From: JANYBV01 sp043763155
GTDB lineage: Bacteria > Pseudomonadota > Alphaproteobacteria > Rickettsiales > SXRF01
Assembly: GCA_043763155.1 (NCBI GenBank)
Contig: JAYULW010000005.1
Span: 1-25,354, forward strand
Direction: 5' to 3'
Length of the DNA stretch: 25,354 nucleotides
The notes below the pieces were generated by a model that was not told where the DNA came from, did not search any database, and worked only from the letters and a program-made list of their open reading frames with translations. This document shows, in pieces, positions 1 to 7,806 of this stretch. The position numbers were made by a program, and so were the translations under genes. Each line of letters begins with the position of its first letter. The first letter of the stretch is position 1.

Positions 1-285
1 CTTGCCGAAATCCTCAAGGCCGAGAAGCTCGTCGTGCTGACGAACACGCCGGGCGTGCTCGACAAAAACGGTAATCTACTCACCGGGCTGACCGCCAAAA
101 AAATCGACGATCTGTTTGCCGACGGCACGATTTCCGGCGGCATGCTGCCCAAGATCGGGTCCGCGCTCGAGGCGGTCAAGAACGGCGTCAACTCGTGCCA
201 CATCATCGACGGCCGGGTCGAGCACGCCGTGTTGCTGGAGGTTCTGACTAGCGATGGCGTGGGCACCTTGATCAAGCGCCGTTAG
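1..285 (+). CDS. argB: Acetylglutamate kinase, C-terminal part (cut by window edge)
   Basis: This is the last 94 codons of N-acetyl-L-glutamate kinase, which phosphorylates N-acetylglutamate in arginine synthesis in the cytoplasm. The frame is open from base 1, so the gene begins outside the window. Visible family signatures are LVVLTNTPGVLDKNGNLL, the SGGMLPKIGSALEAVKNGV nucleotide-site segment, the HIIDGRVEHAVLLEVLT stretch and the terminal GVGTLI. The protein ends with KRR and a TAG stop. The HAD nucleotidase gene starts 25 bases later on the same strand, and argB followed by this HAD gene and slmA is an arrangement I recognise from Betaproteobacteria (recalled, not searched). The identification is secure; only the N-terminal half is missing. 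Confidence 0.95.
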   Translation, partial: LAEILKAEKLVVLTNTPGVLDKNGNLLTGLTAKKIDDLFADGTISGGMLPKIGSALEAVKNGVNSCHIIDGRVEHAVLLEVLTSDGVGTLIKRR

Positions 286-310
286 TGCGGCTGCGCAAGG
301 GAGGGCGGTG

Positions 311-955
311 ATGAAATTCAACCGGGTCTGGGTGTTCGATCTCGACAACACCCTGCATAACGCGAGCCCGCATATTTTTCCGCACATCAATCGCGCGATG
401 ACCGCTTACATTGAAACGCATCTCGGTCTCGACGAGGCCGGCGCGGGCGCGCTGCGCCTGCATTATTGGCAACGCTATGGCGCAACCTTGACCGGCCTCA
501 TGCGCAACCATGCGACCGACCCGCGGCATTTTCTGCGCGCGACGCACGAATTCACGGCGCTCGACCCGATGGTCGTGCGGGAGCCGGGACTGCGCGCGAC
601 GCTGTCGCGCCTGCCTGGCCGCAAACTCGTGTTTTCGAATGCGCCGATTCACTACGCCAGTGCGGTTCTCGATATCCTCGGCATCGCCGATTTGTTCGAC
701 GACGTATTGTCGATCGAACATACACGCTACCGGCCCAAACCGGACAGCTATGGTTTTCTCAAGCTGTTTCGCCGCAATCGCGTGCGCGCCCGCGCGTGCA
801 TCATGGTCGAAGATACGCTGGTGAATCTGAAGACGGCCAAGAAGCTCGGCATGTCCACCATCTGGGTGGCGCGGGCGGCGCGCATTCCCGCCTATGTCGA
901 CTTCAGCATCAAAAATCTATTGCAACTGCCGCGCCTCGCGTGGCACCTTAATTAA
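311..955 (+). CDS. HAD-superfamily pyrimidine 5'-nucleotidase
   Basis: A 214-residue haloacid dehalogenase-type phosphatase, most like the pyrimidine 5'-nucleotidase (SDT1-like) branch that removes phosphate from UMP/CMP-type nucleotides. All four HAD motifs are visible: DLDNT near residue 10 (nucleophile Asp10, acid/base Asp12), Ser109 in FSNAP, Lys143 in RPKPD, and Glu167-Asp168 in MVEDTLVNL. The helical cap lies between motifs I and II (about 20-95). A GTG at 308 is also in frame, but ATG at 311 sits 6-7 bases after an AAGGGAGG ribosome site and is preferred. It is between argB and slmA, probably co-transcribed. The substrate is inferred from family only. Confidence 0.85.
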   Translation: MKFNRVWVFDLDNTLHNASPHIFPHINRAMTAYIETHLGLDEAGAGALRLHYWQRYGATLTGLMRNHATDPRHFLRATHEFTALDPMVVREPGLRATLSRLPGRKLVFSNAPIHYASAVLDILGIADLFDDVLSIEHTRYRPKPDSYGFLKLFRRNRVRARACIMVEDTLVNLKTAKKLGMSTIWVARAARIPAYVDFSIKNLLQLPRLAWHLN

Positions 956-976
956 CATTCAAAGCGGGGAGGGAAC

Positions 977-1552
977 ATGGGTAAACGTGGAGACCGCAAG
1001 CTGCAAATTCTGCAAACGCTCGCGCGTATGCTGGAGCAGCCGGCGTCGGAAAAAATCACGACCGCCGCGTTGGCTGCCCATCTGGAGGTGTCCGAGGCCG
1101 CGCTATACCGGCACTTCGCGAGCAAGGCGCAGATGTTCGAAGGCTTGATCGAATTCATCGAGGAGACGCTGTTTGGACTGATCAACAAGATCACCACTGA
1201 AGAAAAAAGCGGCGTCAAGCAGCTCGAGTCGATCACCGCGATGCTGCTTGGTTTCGCGCAGAAAAACCGCGGCATGACGCGCGTGCTGATCGGCGATGCG
1301 CTCGTGCATGAGAATCAGCGCCTGCAGTTGCGAATCAATCAGCTGCACGATCGCGTTGAAGCGACGCTCAAACAGGCGTTGCGCTTCGCGGCGGGTCAAC
1401 ACGAAATGGCCGCGATGGAGGACCCGTCGGCGCGCGCGAACCTGATCATGAGTTTTATCACGGGCCGCTGGCATCAGTACGCAAAAAGCGGATTCAAGCG
1501 CGATCCGATGCAGTACTGGAGCGAGCAATTTCGCATGCTGCTTGCGGAGTAA
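977..1552 (+). CDS. slmA: Nucleoid occlusion factor SlmA (TetR family)
   Basis: A 191-residue TetR-fold DNA-binding protein. In characterised relatives SlmA binds specific chromosomal sites and blocks FtsZ ring assembly over the nucleoid. The N-terminal helix-turn-helix is clear at about residues 28-50 (ITTAALAAHLEVSEAALYRHF), followed by FASKAQMFEGLIEFIEE typical of SlmA, and a helical ligand/dimer domain ending in FKRDPMQYWSEQ. The ATG follows a GGGGAGG ribosome site at suitable spacing. It lies 21 bases after the HAD gene. SlmA is known in beta- and gammaproteobacteria, which conflicts with the alphaproteobacterial genes later in the window. A generic TetR regulator is the only real alternative. 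Confidence 0.88.
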   Translation: MGKRGDRKLQILQTLARMLEQPASEKITTAALAAHLEVSEAALYRHFASKAQMFEGLIEFIEETLFGLINKITTEEKSGVKQLESITAMLLGFAQKNRGMTRVLIGDALVHENQRLQLRINQLHDRVEATLKQALRFAAGQHEMAAMEDPSARANLIMSFITGRWHQYAKSGFKRDPMQYWSEQFRMLLAE

Positions 1553-1578
1553 ATCGCCGCATTTTGACGGAGAGACCT

Positions 1579-2001
1579 ATGACGATTACCACCCAGCAGC
1601 TCGCCGAGCTGTTAATCGGGATTGCCCGTTCCCAGCAGGCGATCATCGACGGCGTCGAAAGCATGAAAGCGGGGTTCAAGAGCACTCACCTTGGGCCATC
1701 GCTCGACAGCGTTGCGAAGATCCGATCGACCGGCCGGGCCCTCACGTTGCAGGATTTTCCGGCGCGTGTGCTCGTTCAATGCCAGGGCCGTGCGGGTCCC
1801 AACCTCGAGCAGGTCGTCAAGGATCTTGAGGATCTGCTGTCCGGAAAAATAACGACACCTTCCGCCATCGCGCCGGCGACTGCACGCGCTGCCAACGCAG
1901 CGCCGCGCCCGGCACCGGCTGCTGCCGCGCCCGCTGCTCCGGCAGCGCCAGTTGCGGCGGCCCACCCGGCGCCTGCCGACAACGATCTCGATATGACTTG
2001 A
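1579..2001 (+). CDS. Hypothetical protein with Ala/Pro-rich C-terminal tail
   Basis: A 140-residue protein that I do not assign to a named family. Residues 1 to about 95 look like a small folded, partly helical domain (QQLAELLIGIARSQQAIIDG, then LTLQDFPARVLVQCQGRAG). Residues from about 100 on are a low-complexity Ala/Pro tail with an acidic end (DNDLDMT). No signal peptide or membrane segment is seen, so it is probably cytoplasmic. ATG at 1579 is chosen because GGAGAG lies just before it; an upstream TTG at 1564 is less likely. It starts 26 bases after slmA and could be co-transcribed with it. It converges with moeB, with only 46 bases between the stops. Confidence 0.75.
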   Translation: MTITTQQLAELLIGIARSQQAIIDGVESMKAGFKSTHLGPSLDSVAKIRSTGRALTLQDFPARVLVQCQGRAGPNLEQVVKDLEDLLSGKITTPSAIAPATARAANAAPRPAPAAAAPAAPAAPVAAAHPAPADNDLDMT

Positions 2002-2047
2002 ACGCGTAGCGGCGCCATCGATAGCTGATCGGCGCGCTGTGCATCGC

Positions 2048-2797
2048 TCAAAGTTTGCCGCAGACGGCGCAGGTCGCGTCGCGTTGCAGCCGCACCGTGC
2101 GCCATTCCATCGACAATGCGTCGAGCAGCAGCAGGCGGCCGCTGAGCGACGTGCCGATGCCGGCGATCAGTTTCAGCGCCTCTGCCGCTTGCATCGAACC
2201 AATGATGCCCACCAGTGGCGCGAACACGCCCATCACGGCGCAGCGCATGTCTTCATCGTCTCCGCTTTCGGGAAACAGGCAGTGGTAGCACGGTGCTGCC
2301 CGGTCGCGTCGATCGAACACTGCGATCTGGCCATCGAAGCGCACACCGGCGCCTGACACGAGCGGCTTCGCGTTGGCGACGCACGCGCGGTTGAGCGCGT
2401 GGCGCGTCGCAAAGTTGTCGCTGCAATCAAGCACGATGTCGGCTTCGCGCACGAGTTGATTGAAGCGCTCACCGCTCACTCTTTCATTGAAGGCACGCAC
2501 TTTAACTTCAGGATTGATGCCGGCAAGCGTGCGTTCGGCTGACGCTGATTTAGCCATGCCGAGCGCATCTCCGCGATGCACGATCTGGCGCTGCAGATTG
2601 GTCAAGTCGACCGTGTCGCCGTCGCAGATCGTCAAGGTGCCGACGCCAGCCGACGCCAGATACAAAGCGACCGGCGAGCCGAGACCGCCCGCGCCCATGA
2701 TGAGCGCGTGCGCGCCGGCGATTTTTTGCTGGCCGTCGATGCCGATTTCAGGCAACAAAATATGCCGGCTGTAGCGCAGCAGTTGCTCGTCATTCAT
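2048..2797 (-). CDS. moeB: Molybdopterin-synthase adenylyltransferase / ThiF-family E1-like enzyme
   Basis: A 249-residue E1-like adenylyltransferase of the MoeB/ThiF/HesA family, the same length as E. coli MoeB. These enzymes adenylate the C-terminal glycine of a small sulfur carrier (MoaD or ThiS). The nucleotide-binding loop GAGGLG is at 35-40, acidic residues follow in DGDTVDLTNLQRQ (59-71), and Asp127 is in DCSDN. A zinc site is expected from Cys170/Cys173 (CYHC) and Cys243/Cys246 (CAVC). The segment GVFAPLVGIIGSMQAAEALK is diagnostic. No C-terminal rhodanese domain is present. MoeB versus ThiF function cannot be separated here because no moaD, thiS or thiG is nearby. It lies downstream of ctpA but behind two terminator hairpins. 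Confidence 0.85.
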   Translation of the reverse strand: MNDEQLLRYSRHILLPEIGIDGQQKIAGAHALIMGAGGLGSPVALYLASAGVGTLTICDGDTVDLTNLQRQIVHRGDALGMAKSASAERTLAGINPEVKVRAFNERVSGERFNQLVREADIVLDCSDNFATRHALNRACVANAKPLVSGAGVRFDGQIAVFDRRDRAAPCYHCLFPESGDDEDMRCAVMGVFAPLVGIIGSMQAAEALKLIAGIGTSLSGRLLLLDALSMEWRTVRLQRDATCAVCGKL

Positions 2798-2810
2798 GGA
2801 AGGCCGCCTA

Positions 2811-2840
2811 AAACAAAACGCCCGGACCGAGCCGGGCGTT
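2811..2840 (-). terminator. Rho-independent terminator, distal copy of a tandem pair
   Basis: Perfect 9-bp inverted repeat, AACGCCCGG at 2817-2825 and CCGGGCGTT at 2832-2840, with a 6-base loop. Read on the minus strand it is followed by TTTTGTTTT, the usual layout of an intrinsic terminator. It ends transcripts coming from ctpA and stands only about 15-20 bases before the moeB start codon. Confidence 0.8.
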
Positions 2841-2845
2841 GTGAC

Positions 2846-2870
2846 AAAACGCCCGGACGGGGCCGGGCGT
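2846..2870 (-). terminator. Rho-independent terminator, proximal copy of a tandem pair
   Basis: Inverted repeat ACGCCCGG at 2849-2856 and CCGGGCGT at 2863-2870, 8 perfect pairs, 6-base loop, followed on the minus strand by a short T run. Its arms are the same sequence as the neighbouring hairpin, so the two look like a local duplication. It lies 20 bases after the ctpA stop codon. Confidence 0.75.
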
Positions 2871-2889
2871 GTGCGAGAACCAGGCTGCG

Positions 2890-4320
2890 TCAGCGCGCGC
2901 TGGCACGCGTAGTCGTGCCGCGGCTCTTTAGAAACGAAATGGCCTGCGACAACTCGTAATCACTTTTGGCGACGACTTCGCCCGGTTCCGGCTTGGTGTC
3001 TTTTTCATCGACATCCTTTGGCCGCGGCGCGGGCGTGAAGTTAAACGCGTTGGCGACCGGTGCTGCCGGTCCGGCCTCGGCCTTTTCGTCCTTCGGACGT
3101 TCGTTGCTCAAGTGCTTGTCGAGATCGGATTCACGCAGTTTCAACGCCGGATCGCGGCCCGCGTTGCCATCATCGAGAATGATGTCGGGCACAATTCCCT
3201 TGGCCTGAATCGAGCGGCCATTGGGCGTGTAGTAACGCGCCGTCGTGAGTTTGATCGCCGTGCTGTTGCCGAGCGGCAATATGGTCTGCACCGAACCTTT
3301 GCCGAAGGTTTGGGTGCCCATGATGACAGCGCGCTTGTGGTCCTGTAATGCACCGGCAACGATTTCGGAGGCCGATGCAGACCCGCTGTTGACGAGCACG
3401 ACCATCGGCACGTTTTTGATTTCCGCCGGCAATTTGGAAAGGTAATCATCCTTGGTACGCCCGCGCACGTAATTTTCCGGGCTCGCGGTGAGGCGCATTT
3501 TTGCGTCCTCAGTGCGGCCGTCCGTATAAACCACGAGCGTGTTTTGCGGCAGGAACGCGGCCGACACGGCGACGGCGCCATTGAGGAGCCCGCCGGGGTC
3601 GTTGCGTAAATCGAGCACGATGCCGCGCATCTCACCCTGGTTTTGTTTGTACAAAGTCTGAATCGCCGCGGCGAGCGTTTCGCCGGTATGTTCCTGAAAC
3701 TGGGTCACGCGGAAATACGCGTAGCCCGGCTCGAGCAACTTGGATTTGACGCTTTGAATCTTGATGACCGCGCGGGTCAGCGTGACGACGAGCGGCTTCG
3801 GGTCGCCCTTGCGCACGATGGTGAGCGTGATCGGCGTGTTAGGTTTGCCGCGCATGCGCTTGACGGCGTCGTTCAGCGTCATGCCTTTGACGGAGGTCTC
3901 GTCCAGCTTGACGATGAGGTCGCCCGGCTTGACGCCGGCGCGCGAAGCCGGCGAATCGTCGATCGGGGAAACGACTTTTACAAAACCGTCTTCCATGCCG
4001 ACTTCGATGCCAAGCCCGCCGAATTCGCCCTGGGTGCCGACTTGCAATTCGCGAAACGCGTCCTGGTCGAGGTAAGCCGAGTGCGGATCAAGGCCGGCGA
4101 GCATGCCGGTGATGGCTTCGGTAATGAGCTTCTTGTCCTCGACGGTTTCGACGTAGTCGCTCTTTATGCGGCCGAATACTTCAGTGAAAGCGCGCAGCTC
4201 CTCGACCGGCAGCGGACCCAGCACTTCGCGCTGGGCGACGGCCGAGAAATTCAACGAGATCATGACGCCCAGGCACACGCCCAGCGCGATCAATCCGAAT
4301 TGCTGCAGTTTGCTGCGCAT
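2890..4320 (-). CDS. ctpA: S41-family C-terminal processing peptidase
   Basis: A 476-residue periplasmic serine protease of the CtpA/Prc type, which cleaves proteins from their C-termini. An uncleaved anchor or signal peptide covers residues 5-30 (hydrophobic, ending SAVAQ). A PDZ domain spans about 100-180 (EFGGLGIEV, SPASRAGVKPGDLI). The S41 core follows, with the catalytic triad pattern intact: Ser316 in NSGSASASE, Lys341 and Gln345 in FGKGSVQ, at the family spacings of 25 and 4. The last 80 residues are a charged, Pro/Lys-rich tail. It lies 39 bases after envC on the same strand; EnvC-type activators and CtpA proteases are commonly neighbours. Start ATG at 4320. Confidence 0.92.
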   Translation of the reverse strand: MRSKLQQFGLIALGVCLGVMISLNFSAVAQREVLGPLPVEELRAFTEVFGRIKSDYVETVEDKKLITEAITGMLAGLDPHSAYLDQDAFRELQVGTQGEFGGLGIEVGMEDGFVKVVSPIDDSPASRAGVKPGDLIVKLDETSVKGMTLNDAVKRMRGKPNTPITLTIVRKGDPKPLVVTLTRAVIKIQSVKSKLLEPGYAYFRVTQFQEHTGETLAAAIQTLYKQNQGEMRGIVLDLRNDPGGLLNGAVAVSAAFLPQNTLVVYTDGRTEDAKMRLTASPENYVRGRTKDDYLSKLPAEIKNVPMVVLVNSGSASASEIVAGALQDHKRAVIMGTQTFGKGSVQTILPLGNSTAIKLTTARYYTPNGRSIQAKGIVPDIILDDGNAGRDPALKLRESDLDKHLSNERPKDEKAEAGPAAPVANAFNFTPAPRPKDVDEKDTKPEPGEVVAKSDYELSQAISFLKSRGTTTRASAR

Positions 4321-4359
4321 TTCAAAACTCCTGTGAGAATCGCGGCGAAACCATCAAGT

Positions 4360-5541
4360 TCACCGTAAACTGACCCAACCCAGGGGATCGAACGCAACAC
4401 CCTGGTGCCGGATTTCGAAGTATAAACCCGAATCCATATTGCCGCCGCTGTTGCCGACGGCGGCGACCACTTCGCCGCTGCGCGCGGCGTCTCCGACCTG
4501 TTTGTACAGCGACTCGTTGTTGCCGTAGAGGCTCATATAGTCGTCGCCGTGATCGATGATCAGCAAGTTGCCGAACCCTCTCAGCCAATCTGCGAAAACC
4601 ACCCGCCCGGGCGCTATTGCTTTGACTTCCTGCCCGGCGTGAGAGGCGATGAAAAGCCCCTTCCACAAAACGCCGCTGCCTTCCCTTTGGCCGCCGAAGC
4701 GGTTCTTAAGTTCCCCGCGAACCGGCAGCGACAGCCGGCCTTTGAGCTGACCGAACGCGCCGGTCACCGGCGCGCCATCGGGCAGTTTCTCATTGCGCAA
4801 GCGCGGCGGCTTTGCGCGTGCCAACATCTTGCTCAACTGCTCGACGAGCCTGGTCAGGCGTGTTTCATCGCGCTTCAACGTGGAGATTTCGCGCCGCTGT
4901 TTATCGATCTGGCGCGATACTTTCAGCAGTACGGCTTTGCGCGTGGCTTTTTCCGCTTCGAGACGTCGACGTTGCGCTTGTTGGGCCGCATTGATTGCAG
5001 CAAGTTCGGCGCTTTCCTGCTCGGTTTCCCGGGTGAGATCGGAAATGCGGCCGAGATTCGAGCGCAGGTTGCCAATCAGTTCAGCGCGCGCCCTCGCAAG
5101 ATGCGTCAGATAATGAAGCTCGCGCGCAATCCGGTTAGGGTCCTGACGGTTAAGCAGGAGTTTTAACGCGTCGGGCTGGGCGCCGGTATATTGCTGATAA
5201 AGCAGGCGCGCGAGGTGAGTGCGCTGCGCTTCAAGGTCGCCGGTCGCGCGCTTGTTTTGCTCGCGCAAATCATCGAGCCGCGAATTGATTGCACGCTGAT
5301 CTTCGGTGAGGCTGCGCAGCAGGCGGTTGCTATCCGAAATCGCGCGCTCTGATTCGCGCAACGCATCGGCCGTTTCATTTTTGGTTTCCTCGGATGCCGC
5401 GAGCGTCTTTTGCAACGCGTCGATGCGATCACGCAAGACCTTGAGCTCCTGCTTTTGCGCATTATTCTGCGGCTGTGCGGCCTGCGCACCGGTGCCCGGC
5501 ACCGACAGCAGCAGTATGAGGAGAAACGCGCGGCTAGACAA
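4360..5541 (-). CDS. envC: Murein hydrolase activator EnvC-like (coiled coil plus degenerate LytM)
   Basis: A 393-residue exported protein. Residues 1-22 are a signal peptide ending GAQAA. Residues about 25-255 form long coiled coils (KQELKVLRDRIDALQKTLAASEE and so on). Residues about 270-393 are a LytM/M23 domain. In E. coli, EnvC has a degenerate LytM domain and activates amidases AmiA and AmiB rather than cutting peptidoglycan. The same loss is seen here: the metal-ligand HxxxD of active M23 enzymes is replaced (SGVLWKGLFIAS), and the H-x-H near the end reads YFEIRHQG. The start is a TTG codon that overlaps the gpmI stop by 8 bases, suggesting translational coupling; no upstream ATG is available. 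Confidence 0.88.
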   Translation of the reverse strand: MSSRAFLLILLLSVPGTGAQAAQPQNNAQKQELKVLRDRIDALQKTLAASEETKNETADALRESERAISDSNRLLRSLTEDQRAINSRLDDLREQNKRATGDLEAQRTHLARLLYQQYTGAQPDALKLLLNRQDPNRIARELHYLTHLARARAELIGNLRSNLGRISDLTRETEQESAELAAINAAQQAQRRRLEAEKATRKAVLLKVSRQIDKQRREISTLKRDETRLTRLVEQLSKMLARAKPPRLRNEKLPDGAPVTGAFGQLKGRLSLPVRGELKNRFGGQREGSGVLWKGLFIASHAGQEVKAIAPGRVVFADWLRGFGNLLIIDHGDDYMSLYGNNESLYKQVGDAARSGEVVAAVGNSGGNMDSGLYFEIRHQGVAFDPLGWVSLR

Positions 5542-7063
5542 AATCGATCAGCGGCGTGCCGGTCATTTCCGCGGGTTGAGGCAGCCCCATCATTTTCAGC
5601 AGCGTGGGCGCCACATCTTTAAGCGCGCCACCGGCGGCGACTTTGGCCTTGCGTCCGATGTAGAGCAGCGGCACGACGTTGAGCGTGTGCGCGGTATGCG
5701 CCTGGTGCGTTGCGTGGTCGTGCATCATTTCGGCGTTGCCGTGGTCGGCGGTGATGAACAGGCCGCCGCCTTTGGCGAGGGCTGCGTTCACCACGCGGCC
5801 AAGGCAGGTATCCACCGTTTGCACGGCAATCCGTGCGGCTTCGATGTTTCCGGTGTGGCCGACCATGTCGGTGTTGGCGTAGTTCACCACGATTACATCG
5901 TATTTGTCCTGCCCGATCACCTGCACGAGGGCGTCGGTGATTTCATTGGCCGACATTTCGGGCTGCAGATCGTAGGTGGCGACTTTGGGGGATGGGATGA
6001 GGATGCGCTCTTCGCCGGGGAATTCTTCTTCGCGGCCACCGTTGAAGAAGAAGGTGACGTGGGCGTATTTTTCGGTTTCGGCGATGCGCAGTTGCTTCAG
6101 GCCCGCGTCGGAGAGAACCTCGCCGAAGATTTTGGTCATGGGTTCGGGGACGAACAGCGGGGGCATGAGGGGGGTGAGCTTGCTGGAATATTCGTTCATG
6201 CCGAGTGTGGCTGCGAATTTTACGGTTTTGGCGCGGGGGAATTCGGCGAAGCCGGGGTCTATGAGGGCGGTCAGGATTTCGCGCACGCGGTCGGCGCGGA
6301 AATTGGCCATCATGATACCGTCGCCGTCGTTCATGCCGGCAAACGCGCCGATGGCACAAGGCAGCAGGAATTCGTCGGTTTTTTCGGCGGCGTAGCTTTG
6401 GTGGATGGCGTCGAGCGGGGTGGTGTAGCGCTCACCCTTGGCTTCCGTCATGGTGTCGTAGGCTTTTTGCACGCGGTCCCAGCGCTTGTCGCGGTCCATG
6501 GCGTAGTAGCGGCCTGAGAGGGTGGCCACCGTGACGTCGGGCAGGCCCGCGATGGCGGTGGCTAACATGGCCATGGCGCCGATGGCGCTTTGGGGGGGCG
6601 TGTCGCGGCCATCGAGGATGGCGTGGATGCGCACTGATAGGCCAGCCGCGGAGAGGAGCCGGGCGAGGGTTGCGATATGGTGCTGGTGGGAGTGGACGCC
6701 GCCTTCGGAGACGAGGCCCAGAAGATGGACCGTTTTGGTGGGGATGGCTTTGGTGAAGGCGATGAATTGGGGCTTTTGTTGCAGCGAACCGTCGGCGATG
6801 GCGGCGTCAATGCGCGGAAGATCCTGCATCAGGACGCGGCCAGAGCCGATATTCATGTGTCCTACTTCGGAGTTGCCCATCTGGCCCTCAGGCAGGCCCA
6901 CATGCAGTTCGGAGGCGTTGATGAGGCCGTTTGGGTACTCGGCTTCGAGTTTGTTCCACACAGGGGTGATGGCGCTGGCGATGGCGTTGTCGGCCAGTTC
7001 TTCGCGGTGGCCCCAGCCGTCGAGTACGCACAGGATTAAAGGTTTGGGTACGGGGATGGTCAC
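5534..7063 (-). CDS. gpmI: 2,3-bisphosphoglycerate-independent phosphoglycerate mutase
   Basis: A 509-residue, full-length cofactor-independent phosphoglycerate mutase that interconverts 3- and 2-phosphoglycerate in glycolysis, using two Mn ions. Asp15 (VLDGWG) and the nucleophile Ser65 (MGNSEVGH) are present, as are DGRDTPP, RYYAMDRDKRWDR, NFRADR, NTDMVGHTG, the metal ligands in TADHGNAE (438-445) and HTAHT (456-460). The start is GTG at 7063, with GAGGG eight bases before it. The reading frame is intact. Codon use changes along the gene: the N-terminal two thirds prefer CTC, TCC and CCC as in phoU and the tad genes, the C-terminal part is closer to envC and ctpA. See findings. Confidence 0.95.
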   Translation of the reverse strand: MTIPVPKPLILCVLDGWGHREELADNAIASAITPVWNKLEAEYPNGLINASELHVGLPEGQMGNSEVGHMNIGSGRVLMQDLPRIDAAIADGSLQQKPQFIAFTKAIPTKTVHLLGLVSEGGVHSHQHHIATLARLLSAAGLSVRIHAILDGRDTPPQSAIGAMAMLATAIAGLPDVTVATLSGRYYAMDRDKRWDRVQKAYDTMTEAKGERYTTPLDAIHQSYAAEKTDEFLLPCAIGAFAGMNDGDGIMMANFRADRVREILTALIDPGFAEFPRAKTVKFAATLGMNEYSSKLTPLMPPLFVPEPMTKIFGEVLSDAGLKQLRIAETEKYAHVTFFFNGGREEEFPGEERILIPSPKVATYDLQPEMSANEITDALVQVIGQDKYDVIVVNYANTDMVGHTGNIEAARIAVQTVDTCLGRVVNAALAKGGGLFITADHGNAEMMHDHATHQAHTAHTLNVVPLLYIGRKAKVAAGGALKDVAPTLLKMMGLPQPAEMTGTPLIDFV

Positions 7064-7113
7064 GTCGCGGCCCTCGGAAATTCGGTTAATCAGGTTATCC
7101 GGGGGAAGCGCTT

Positions 7114-7806
7114 TTACGGGTTTTCAGGCTGCTTAAGCAATGCCTTATTGGGGCGCTCCCCTGAGGTGACGTAATACACGGTTTTGGCGATATTGGTAGT
7201 ATAATCTGCGAGGCGTTCCAGATTTTTGGCCGCGAAAACCACGTGGGTGCAGGCGATGACGTTCTGCGGGGATTGCTCCATTTCGCGCTGCATGGCGGTG
7301 AAGACCGCGTGGTAGAGGTCGTCAATTTCTTCGTCGCGCTTCCAGACGGCGAGTGCGCGGTCGGTGTCTTTTTCGTTGAAGGCGTCCAGCGAATCCATGA
7401 GCATTTCGGCGATGATGTCGGACATCTGCTCCAGCTGGAGAAGCACAGGCTCAGGCGCGAAATCGCCCATTTTGACGCTGCGCTTGACGGTGTTTTTGGC
7501 GAGGTCCCCTGCGCGCTCCAGCATCCCGGTGATTTTCAGGATGGAGGTGACGAAGCGAAGGTCCACGGCCATGGGGTTTTGCAGCGCAAGTACCACGGTT
7601 GCTTCTTCTTCGATCTGATGGTCGAGGGCGTTGATGTGTTTGTCGGCGGCTTTGGCCTGGCTTACCTGCTCGGTGGTGCGGGAGCGGAAGGATTCTTTGG
7701 CGGCCATGATCAGGCCCTTCACTTCGCCGCCCATGTCGAGGATGAGCTGCATGAGGTGTTGCAACTGGCTGTCGTAGCTGCGGAGGGTGTGCTGGCCTAG
7801 GTTCAT
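7114..7806 (-). CDS. phoU: Phosphate-specific transport system accessory protein PhoU
   Basis: A 230-residue all-helical cytoplasmic protein made of two PhoU repeats. In relatives PhoU damps PhoR/PhoB signalling and the PstSCAB phosphate transporter. Metal-binding signature regions are visible in each half: GMLERAGDLAKNTVKRS and KNLERLADYTTNIAKTVYYV, the second being the classic ER-x2-D-x3-NIA pattern. The ATG at 7806 gives MNLGQHTLRSYDSQL, the usual beginning; an AAGGA lies 11 bases upstream. A longer reading to 7839 adds an unlikely MFTFLLRIFVP. It is 50 bases before gpmI on the same strand. No pst or phoB/phoR gene is in the window, which is less common than the pst-phoU grouping. Confidence 0.92.
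   Translation of the reverse strand: MNLGQHTLRSYDSQLQHLMQLILDMGGEVKGLIMAAKESFRSRTTEQVSQAKAADKHINALDHQIEEEATVVLALQNPMAVDLRFVTSILKITGMLERAGDLAKNTVKRSVKMGDFAPEPVLLQLEQMSDIIAEMLMDSLDAFNEKDTDRALAVWKRDEEIDDLYHAVFTAMQREMEQSPQNVIACTHVVFAAKNLERLADYTTNIAKTVYYVTSGERPNKALLKQPENP

Noticed and set aside
5306..6517. Plus-strand open frame of 403 codons crossing envC and gpmI
   Set aside because: It crosses two solid minus-strand genes and has no motif; a shadow of GC-rich coding.
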